From contig NZ_JANJYH010000012.1 in the NCBI RefSeq assembly GCF_024609245.1, forward strand, positions 1-64,000: a DNA stretch of 64,000 nt, given 5' to 3'. This stretch comes from Haloarchaeobius sp. FL176. GTDB taxonomy: Archaea > Halobacteriota > Halobacteria > Halobacteriales > Natrialbaceae. The translations under genes and the position numbers were made by a program. The notes beneath the pieces are model-generated. The model worked only from the letters and a program-made list of their open reading frames with translations, had not been told where the DNA came from and made no database searches. Position 1 is the stretch's first letter; each line of letters opens with the position of its first letter. Shown piece by piece: positions 58,582 to 64,000 of the stretch.

Positions 58582-59100
58582 ATTCCTGCCTTCCGACCTT
58601 GTCACTCCTCCCTTCGGTCGTCGTGAAACGGTCCGGGTGCGAGAATCGAACCTCACTCGCAGCCTCGCTGTGCTCGGCTGCTCCCTGGTTCGATTCTCTT
58701 CGATGGACGTTCGTCTACTCACTTTCGTTCGCAGACAGAAGGTCCGGGTGCGAGAATCGAACCTCACTCGCAGCCTCGCTGTGCTCGGCTGCTCCCTGGT
58801 TCGATTCTCTTCGATGGACGTTCGTCTACTCACTTTCGTTCGCAGACAGAAGGTCCGGGTGCGAGAATCGAACCTCACTCGCAGCCTCGCTGTGCTCGGC
58901 TGCTCCCTGGTTCGATTCTCTTCGATGGACGTTCGTCTACTCACTTTCGTTCGCAGACAGAAGGTCCGGGTGCGAGAATCGAACCGTAGCTAGACGTGCT
59001 CGCTTCGCTGCGCGCGACTGGCAGGATTCGATTCCTGCCTTCCGGCCTTGTCACTCCTCCCTTCGGTCGTCGTGAAAAGGTCCGGGTGCGAGAATCGAAC
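58582..59100. repeat. Array built on five tRNA-His 3' ends
   Basis: The 22-mer GGTCCGGGTG-CGAGAATCGAAC starts at 58630, 58741, 58852, 58963 and 59079. On the minus strand it is the T-arm and acceptor end of tRNA-His. The first three copies head perfect 111-bp tandem units (58630-58962). The fourth heads a divergent unit and the fifth is the tRNA fragment itself. The array is flanked by a direct repeat of 70 bp (58582-58651 and 59031-59100) with two mismatches. Open frames through it are an artefact of the 111-base (37-codon) period. Bases 58442-58581 show nothing else. Confidence 0.85.
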
Positions 59101-59122
59101 CCGCGTCTCAGCCTCCACAAGG
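59080..59122 (-). other. tRNA-His(GUG) 3' fragment, putative att site
   Basis: Read on the minus strand it is CCTTGTGGAGGCTGAGACG, then the T-arm and acceptor GGTTCGATTCTCGCACCCGG and AC. The anticodon loop TTGTGGA carries GUG, the 3' anticodon-stem strand, variable region, T-arm and acceptor strand are complete. The 5' half is missing, since the D-arm and the 5' anticodon-stem bases are replaced by unrelated AT-rich sequence. It is the half left at one border when an element inserts in a tRNA gene. Confidence 0.8.
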
Positions 59123-59256
59123 TAAAGCACCGGTTCTACACAAATGTGGTGAATGTTTCGGAGTATAATTAGAGCAGAAACGCATTCAAAGCACCCTATT
59201 TGTCTGTATAAGGGAGAATACGAATCAAGGTTTAAGTATGCAAATATTGTGGATGT

Positions 59257-59508
59257 TCACGAATTTGACGCCTCAATAATCTCCTCATCTACGTCGAGGA
59301 GGAGCTCGCCCTTGGGACCGAGTCGATAGATACCGGAATGCTTGCTTTCCTTTTTCACCCATCCTAGGTCAATCATGGTACGGAGAACACGACGAGCGGT
59401 GTGGCGTTCCGATTCCTCGAAGGGAAGGTCTCGCAATTTGAATTTCCCGCGGTTGACGAGCATGGTCAGCGCGGCGTCCCAGACTCTATCTCTGAGAGTC
59501 ACTATCAA
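59257..59508 (-). CDS. Winged-helix DNA-binding protein (83 aa)
   Basis: A compact winged helix: LRDLPFEESERHTARRVLRT for the recognition helices and YRLGPKGELLLDVDEEIIEA for the wing and C-terminus. Likely a transcriptional regulator of the element, sitting 74 bases downstream of the integrase on the same strand. It might act as an excisionase-like cofactor or repressor. Neither role can be read from sequence. Lower GC than core genes. Confidence 0.7.
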   Translation of the reverse strand: MIVTLRDRVWDAALTMLVNRGKFKLRDLPFEESERHTARRVLRTMIDLGWVKKESKHSGIYRLGPKGELLLDVDEEIIEASNS

Positions 59509-59582
59509 GCACCTCGTTTAGTCGGTAGCGGTTTTGGAGCATGGTCTGGCTTTACGGGTTGGTCTGCTTTATTGGTTGCCGC

Positions 59583-60794
59583 TCAACGCTTCTTGAAGTA
59601 GTCGTCAGCCGCTTGGTCAGCATTCCGAACGTAGCGCTCTGCGGTCTCGTAGCGGTTGATTCGGAGTTGCCTCATCAGGAGCGTGATGCTTCCTCCTTTG
59701 TTGATGATGTCCGTACCGACTCCCCGACGAATCATGTACCAACCGTTCTCACGGGTCTCCAAGTCGATGCCAACCTCTCGCTGGAGACGCATCAGTACCT
59801 GACGGCGGAGTGATGCGGACCCGTAGGGATTTCCCTCTTTTGTGAGCCAGATGGCATCAGTGTCCTCATACTCGGGGAGCTCAGCACGCTTGTCAAGCCA
59901 GTAGTTGATGACCCTCGCTGTTTCCGGACTGATTCGGCATTCTCGATTCCTTTTCCCCGCTTTTGAGTCCTCTTCTCTCGGGATTCGAAGGTAAGCGTCG
60001 TTTTCGTTCTTTGTGTGGAGCCACTGCACTCTCGATGCGACAATCTCACACGGACGGAAACCCACGTCACAGCTCAAATGCACGAGACTGGGAATCTTCC
60101 AGTTCACGGTCTCCCAATCCTCGTCTTCAAGTTCGTACTTCGGTTTTTCGAGGCGCTGGGCGAGATGCGCGGCCCACTTGTCTTGCTCTTCCTCGGACAT
60201 CTTCTCACGGTCCGGAATGACGTGCAACTTCAACGAGGCAGCTTTGAGTGCTTTCAGTTCGTGGTCGCGGTGCCAATCGGTGAATCCCGGGTCAGACTCT
60301 TGTTGATGGATGTCTCGATACACCTCCTCGCTGTCCGGAATCTTCCAATCGACCCCTCGATACTTCAAGACGAGTTGGGCGTTGTTGATTGTCCGGCGAT
60401 TCGAGTCTAGCCTGTTTCCGTTGGTTAGGAGGTCGTACCAGTATCGGTCAAGATGGTCTTTGGTGAAGTCAATCGTAAACGTACCATCCCGTTCAATCAC
60501 TTCGCCGTCATAATCTGTCCCGATTTCTCGTCCGAAGTACAGCCACTCGCAGAATTTCTCAACACGGTTCATGATGTCCCACATTGAGTTGTAGGCGTAA
60601 CCTTCCCGGCGTTTGGGATTCTTTCCGCGGTCGTACGCCCACCGGGCGAAGGCCAGCCGCCAGTCTTCGAACATCTGGAACTCCATCTGGTTGAGGTTCT
60701 TCTGGAGACTTCTCCGGATTCCGGGGATGTTCATTTCTTCCCTAGTGAATTCTGGGATTTGTTCGTCGTCGTCCGGGTTGTGCGAGGTGGACAT
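59583..60794 (-). CDS. int: Tyrosine recombinase / integrase
   Basis: 403 aa. An N-terminal SAM-like DNA-binding half and a C-terminal catalytic half. Catalytic residues by alignment to the family: Arg247 (VGFRPCEI), a Lys near 278-281, Arg356 (WYMIRRGVGT) and nucleophile Tyr388 (TAERYVRN). The usual His of HxxR is Tyr353, as in many haloarchaeal integrases, and the His/Trp of the third box is Ile379. It lies 460 bases from the tRNA-His fragment, the expected place for the enzyme that inserted the element. Confidence 0.9.
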   Translation of the reverse strand: MSTSHNPDDDEQIPEFTREEMNIPGIRRSLQKNLNQMEFQMFEDWRLAFARWAYDRGKNPKRREGYAYNSMWDIMNRVEKFCEWLYFGREIGTDYDGEVIERDGTFTIDFTKDHLDRYWYDLLTNGNRLDSNRRTINNAQLVLKYRGVDWKIPDSEEVYRDIHQQESDPGFTDWHRDHELKALKAASLKLHVIPDREKMSEEEQDKWAAHLAQRLEKPKYELEDEDWETVNWKIPSLVHLSCDVGFRPCEIVASRVQWLHTKNENDAYLRIPREEDSKAGKRNRECRISPETARVINYWLDKRAELPEYEDTDAIWLTKEGNPYGSASLRRQVLMRLQREVGIDLETRENGWYMIRRGVGTDIINKGGSITLLMRQLRINRYETAERYVRNADQAADDYFKKR

Positions 60795-61240
60795 TTTCTT
60801 GACTCAACACTTCTAATGTTTGGGACCATATATGCTTAGCTATTTTTTCAGAATGACTAAAGTTCCCTTTAGACGCTGTATTCAGGGCTTTGAGGCGTTG
60901 TTAGCTAATTGCATTATTGTATAGACTTTCCATACAGTGGTATATTTTTGTCAGCCTGACTATTTGAACTCTGAGGTGTATACACTGCGTTAGCCGCTTC
61001 AACAAAGTCGACCGCCCCGGGGAATACCCAAGTCAATAACCACATAGTAAACCGATAACCACCTTCAGAGGAACTCCACCCTCAACCTACTTTGACGGGG
61101 GTATCCCCATAGGGGATAGTCGGAAAGCAAATTTCACGCTGTTTTACCCTGTGTCTCCACGCTGCGCGAACAGCATCTCACCGGCACTGCGCACTATGTC
61201 TCACACAATATCTTTGCAATCTGAGAGAGGCAGATATTCT
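60795..61240. promoter_or_regulatory. AT-rich divergent control region with palindrome
   Basis: 446 bases between integrase and the second winged-helix gene. TATCCCC and GGGGATA are perfect 7-bp arms (61102-61108 and 61112-61118) around ATA, a good operator candidate. ATAACCAC occurs twice just before it (around 61036 and 61055). No protein-like frame was found. It may also contain the element's origin, but no replication gene is visible. Confidence 0.45.
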
Positions 61241-61888
61241 ATGAAGTCGAACAGGACAGAGACTCCTCACAACCCGGAGGACCTCCAAGCAGCAGATTAC
61301 GATGACGCCAGCCTGAAAATTCTGAAATGCCTCGACAGGCATCAGAAATCCCAAGCGAATTCCGTGGTTATCCGGAGGGAGACGGGGCTACCTAAACACA
61401 AAGTGGAGCAGCGAATCAGAGCAGACGGCATTCTCGTACGCGCAGGCCTCGTCGAAAAGGCTGGATACGACCCTGACACGAACTACGCTCATCCTCCGAA
61501 GGTGATTGCCCTGACTCAGTATGCGCTAGACGCGATTTACTACGGATTCTTCGAGGACGACGTATACGAGACCGGTCAAGTCATCCTCGACGAAGAGCAA
61601 TTCATAGATTTCCAGCAGTCGCTTAGTGGACTTGAAGCACGACTTGACCATCTCTCTGAGGTAGTTGAACAACTCAATGAGTCCTCACAAAAACGATACC
61701 GTGACGTGGAGAACTACACCGAGTTTGTCTACTACGAGGTCGCGATGCTCCGAGAGGTGGTCAATGAGCTCGGTGCCCCGAAGGAAGTGATGCGGAAAAA
61801 GACGGATGAGTGCCGTAAGAGGGCAGATAACGGAACCAGTCTTAAGCGCGAATTTTACCCTGATGTGGCTGGACAAAGTCAGTCATGA
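61241..61888 (+). CDS. Winged-helix and coiled-coil protein of the element
   Basis: 215 aa from ATG 61241, preceded by GAGAGAGG. The earlier ATG 61196 has no such signal. Residues 30-115 form a winged helix (ILKCLDRHQKSQANSVVIRR, QRIRADGILVRAGLVEKAGY). Residues 130-195 are a coiled coil (FQQSLSGLEARLDHLSEVVE), and the C-terminus is polar. It is probably a dimeric DNA-binding protein, either the element's repressor or a partition-like factor. No family is recognised. Confidence 0.75.
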   Translation: MKSNRTETPHNPEDLQAADYDDASLKILKCLDRHQKSQANSVVIRRETGLPKHKVEQRIRADGILVRAGLVEKAGYDPDTNYAHPPKVIALTQYALDAIYYGFFEDDVYETGQVILDEEQFIDFQQSLSGLEARLDHLSEVVEQLNESSQKRYRDVENYTEFVYYEVAMLREVVNELGAPKEVMRKKTDECRKRADNGTSLKREFYPDVAGQSQS

Positions 61889-61994
61889 TTTAGTTGATAA
61901 ATGTGAGAATGGCCTACCGTACCTACATCCCCCGCGTGTATTTTGCTTGACCAACTGATTGATATCGTTGCGCTCGAAGCATCCGGTCCACAAG

Positions 61995-62534
61995 TCACCC
62001 ATGCTCTCCCGATAGGGCTTCCCTCGTTTCCGTTGTCGTGGTTATCTCTTCTCGAATCTTGTCTTCCCCCTTCCACTTGATGTATCGATACCAGAGTCCA
62101 TTCGCATCGGGCGTCGTTTGATTCAGTTGGCGACGGTCGTCACTGAGCCGGTCGAACTCCCCCATTACTTCCTCATCGTTCAATTCCCGCGATGAAATTG
62201 TAATCGCGAGGAAATCCCGATATTCATCGAAGAGTGAGTGATATCGACGAGCAGACCGTCGAAACTCCTCTGCTCTATCTCCCAGACTGCTTCCCCGCCG
62301 ATATCCCGTGATAGCCGCGATAAGTAGCGCTGGAATCGCGATGTATCGATTCGGCATAATTCCCCAGAAATTCGTCGCGAGTATCAGCGCTGCTGCCGCG
62401 AACATGACTGCATCCAAAACACGTATGAGAGCTCTATAGAAGTTTGCAGCTGCAAAGTGCTGCTTGTACGTAAAGCAAATAGACTCGGCCTTATTCTCGG
62501 CCCTATATCGGAGCTTGTTTCGGATATCACTCAT
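61995..62534 (-). CDS. SLATT-domain two-TM protein, putative CBASS effector
   Basis: 179 aa. Two adjacent transmembrane helices (about 36-58 and 63-79) are flanked by an N-terminal helix (RYRAENKAESICFTYKQHF) and a helical cytoplasmic part with the SLATT pattern (EFRRSARRYHSLFDEYRDFL). SLATT proteins are linked to CD-NTases and are predicted to form membrane pores on binding a cyclic nucleotide, killing the infected cell. The ATG shares a base with the CD-NTase stop (TAATG), so it is translationally coupled. The ligand and pore activity are inferred. Confidence 0.82.
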   Translation of the reverse strand: MSDIRNKLRYRAENKAESICFTYKQHFAAANFYRALIRVLDAVMFAAAALILATNFWGIMPNRYIAIPALLIAAITGYRRGSSLGDRAEEFRRSARRYHSLFDEYRDFLAITISSRELNDEEVMGEFDRLSDDRRQLNQTTPDANGLWYRYIKWKGEDKIREEITTTTETREALSGEHG

Positions 62535-63472
62535 TAGTCTATGTCCTCCCCAAGAGCCTCGCCGTACTTGTCATTCGCTTTCTCACTGTCTCCTTCTTGT
62601 CGACGGTTTCGAGCTTCACGCATTTTCCTCCGGACAGCCTTGCCTTTCCTGATGGCTTCCTTTCGATTCGCCGGGTCCATATTCGAGTCCAATCTGTCTC
62701 CATTCACTGGGTCCCGAGTTCCTCGCGAAACCCGGCGAGGCAGCTCTTCAACGAACCCTTCCACTAACTCTTCAGTCGACGCATCCTTGTTTGGATGATT
62801 GTGGACGTAATCGTACGCCATCACCTCCATATGGTACGAGCTGACCGGGATATTCCGGTTCTCACGGAGCTTCTTCGCTACGCGGGCGACCTTCTGGAGC
62901 CTGCCACCACGGGCGTCGTCAACCGCTTCGAAGCGCTGCTTGTAGCCTCGCGGATTTGTGCGCACCCACGACCGGCCTTCACTGTAGGTGTCCGGAATTC
63001 TGTAGCCACCAGTTCCATCCCTGAAGCTTGGAGCAACATCTATAGTGAAGTCACTAAACTGGACACTGACGACGTTTCGGTCAATACTGACCTTTGAGTT
63101 GGGATAACGTTTCTCTAGTGCCCGTTTCACCGCTCGGAGGCAGTTTCTGGACCCATTTTCTCCCTGCTCCCACTTGCCGTGTGCTTCACTGCTTAGCACG
63201 AACATTACATCAGTATCCGAATCTTCCGAGAGCGGCCCCACCATTGTTCCTCGGGTGAACGACCCGAACTGGTGACTCTCGACGACCTCCATCTCCTCCT
63301 CTAAAATCTGCTCCAATCGCTCACGACGTTGGTTAATCGTCTTGCCCTGTTTGGTTGTCGGACCGGTTTCATCCGCATAATCGTCTAACGATGTCTGGCC
63401 AGCGCCTTGTTGTTCAGAGTTAGTCTCTTCTTGATTTCTGGAATACCCAGAGGGAGCGATGTCAGTTCCCAT
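62534..63472 (-). CDS. CD-NTase (SMODS nucleotidyltransferase), CBASS signal synthase
   Basis: 312 aa from ATG 63472. The cGAS/DncV-like polymerase-beta fold has G70-S71 in QFGSFTRGTMVGPL, metal-binding D86 and D88 in EDSDTDVMFVL, and the third acid D145 in FTIDVAPSF, all positioned as in active enzymes. The C-terminal helices (RLQKVARVAKKLRENRNIPV, YDYVHNHPN) match the OAS1-like second domain. The first 45 residues are polar and disordered. On phage sensing it should make a cyclic di- or oligonucleotide that opens the SLATT effector. Start and stop are both in TAATG overlaps. Confidence 0.88.
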   Translation of the reverse strand: MGTDIAPSGYSRNQEETNSEQQGAGQTSLDDYADETGPTTKQGKTINQRRERLEQILEEEMEVVESHQFGSFTRGTMVGPLSEDSDTDVMFVLSSEAHGKWEQGENGSRNCLRAVKRALEKRYPNSKVSIDRNVVSVQFSDFTIDVAPSFRDGTGGYRIPDTYSEGRSWVRTNPRGYKQRFEAVDDARGGRLQKVARVAKKLRENRNIPVSSYHMEVMAYDYVHNHPNKDASTEELVEGFVEELPRRVSRGTRDPVNGDRLDSNMDPANRKEAIRKGKAVRRKMREARNRRQEGDSEKANDKYGEALGEDID

Positions 63473-64000
63473 TAGGCCCACCCCCGTGAATTTGTGAATG
63501 CTTGGAGTGGTGCCTGACCAATCGTAAGTGCAGACTCAACCTGTTGGCTCCAAGTGTCGTACTGACGTGCAGCCTCATCGACTGACCCATTCCGGGGATT
63601 AGAATTTCTGAGCCACCGTTGACCGGCCGCTCCGGTCACACACGGTGGGAAGTCCGATATCGAGTTCTCTGATTGGAAGCCGATTAGCATCATGTTCTCT
63701 GGTTCAAATTCGAGTGCGACACGTTGGATGCGCTCAAGCAGCGCCTTGTATCGAAAGCCGTAGCTGAAGTATTGGACACAGTAGTATGCTACTCTCGTAA
63801 GTCCGAGTTCGGTGAACGCATCGTAGCAGAGGCCACGTTCATACTCCGTTTTACCCTTGACTAAGGGGACTACCTCGATGTTGGATTCCTGAAATTCTGG
63901 GACAATCTCCTTCAGGTCGGCCACGTAAGTCCGGATAGTTTCGACCCGCTGAGAACGCGCGTCACGGTCGTAGACTGGCCGGTCACAGGGTACGATAGCA
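63472..64000 (-). CDS. Protein upstream of the CD-NTase, cut by the window edge; possibly TGT/DpdA-like
   Basis: The frame is open from the right edge to TAA 63472-63474, giving 175 visible residues. The stop and the ATG of the CD-NTase share one base (TAATG). The protein runs through AIVPCDRPVYDRDARSQRVE, VVPLVKGKTEYERGLCYDAF, RYKALLERIQRVALEFEPEN and MMLIGFQSENSISDFPPCV. Order and spacing (PLVKG, then ELG with a barrel strand, then IGFQS, PP, W) recall the TIM barrel of tRNA-guanine transglycosylases and their DNA-modifying relatives DpdA. This is a weak resemblance and no active-site Asp can be fixed. Confidence 0.5.
   Translation of the reverse strand, partial: AIVPCDRPVYDRDARSQRVETIRTYVADLKEIVPEFQESNIEVVPLVKGKTEYERGLCYDAFTELGLTRVAYYCVQYFSYGFRYKALLERIQRVALEFEPENMMLIGFQSENSISDFPPCVTGAAGQRWLRNSNPRNGSVDEAARQYDTWSQQVESALTIGQAPLQAFTNSRGWA

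Larger units (their letters stand above)
59079..64000. mobile_element. Left part of an element integrated at tRNA-His
   Basis: Starting at the tRNA-His 3' fragment, the DNA is visibly richer in A and T. It encodes a tyrosine recombinase, two small winged-helix proteins and a defence operon, with none of the core genes seen to the left. This is the usual layout of an integrative element with its integrase next to the att site. The right end and the intact tRNA gene are beyond the window, so its size is unknown. Confidence 0.75.

Noticed and set aside
58630-58984. Possible CRISPR array
   Set aside because: Units are 111 bp and identical from end to end. There are no unique spacers of 30-40 bp and no cas genes.
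58502-59075. Two long frames with a thrice-repeated peptide, apparent repeat proteins
   Set aside because: The period is 111 bases, a multiple of three, so stop-free frames arise on their own. The DNA is tRNA-His-derived repeats with no start signal or protein-like composition.
59080-59122. Complete tRNA-His gene
   Set aside because: The 5' acceptor strand, D-arm and 5' anticodon-stem strand are missing. Only the 3' half is present.
61879-62076. 65-aa minus-strand frame between the coiled-coil gene and the SLATT gene
   Set aside because: It overlaps the SLATT gene in another frame and has no protein-like features.

Overview
The window is 64 kb of a haloarchaeal (class Halobacteria) chromosome. 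This follows from its high GC, its strongly acidic proteins, leaderless-type TATA promoters, frequent twin-arginine/lipobox signal peptides, and archaeal or haloarchaeal genes such as taw1, rbkR, trm1, rpl40e, tsr3, a thermosome subunit and DUF5305. The genus cannot be fixed from the sequence alone.

Bases 1 to about 30,600 are ordinary core chromosome. In order they hold minD, argS, taw1, a large PAS/GAF histidine kinase with a decayed gene upstream, an rbkR-ribB riboflavin operon under a perfect palindrome, a thiamine-type ABC operon (thiB-thiP-ATPase), an AI-2E-family exporter, and two divergent rhodaneses. These are followed by a membrane protein with an extreme Arg/Asp/Ser tail, an SRAP protein, phoD, a thermosome subunit, a flavin monooxygenase with an ATP-grasp ligase, the lrp/glnA pair, a YihY operon and trm1.

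From about 31,020 to 32,920 there is an island of visibly lower GC encoding a secreted zinc metallopeptidase. Core genes resume with a SWIM-finger protein, hisH, a phnDCE phosphonate-type ABC operon, a family 4-type uracil-DNA glycosylase, DUF99, a small MGFGSYDE protein, an MBL hydrolase, L40e, tsr3, a frameshifted SpoIIM-like pseudogene, a peroxiredoxin with a helical extension, serS, uvrB, an esterase, an ABC-2 exporter, uvrC, a Ski2-like helicase, a cupin, a site-2 protease and a DUF5305 protein. Two related intergenic repeat elements (about 40,181-40,451 and 52,790-53,030) fill the two largest gaps.

From 58,582 to the right edge the character changes. Five copies of the 3' end of tRNA-His(GUG) occur on the minus strand. 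Three begin perfect 111-bp tandem units, and the innermost is a 43-nt tRNA 3' fragment that runs through the anticodon. This is followed by an AT-richer segment with a winged-helix protein, a tyrosine recombinase, a second winged-helix/coiled-coil protein and a defence operon. I read this as the left end (att side) of an integrated element inserted in tRNA-His. Its other end, with the intact tRNA, lies beyond the window.

The cargo is the main discovery: a minus-strand operon of a protein cut by the window edge (possibly TGT/DpdA-like), a CD-NTase (SMODS nucleotidyltransferase) and a two-TM SLATT effector. Both gene junctions are TAATG stop-start overlaps. This is a CBASS-type anti-phage layout in a haloarchaeal mobile element, with an extra upstream partner that does not belong to the usual CBASS sets known to me.
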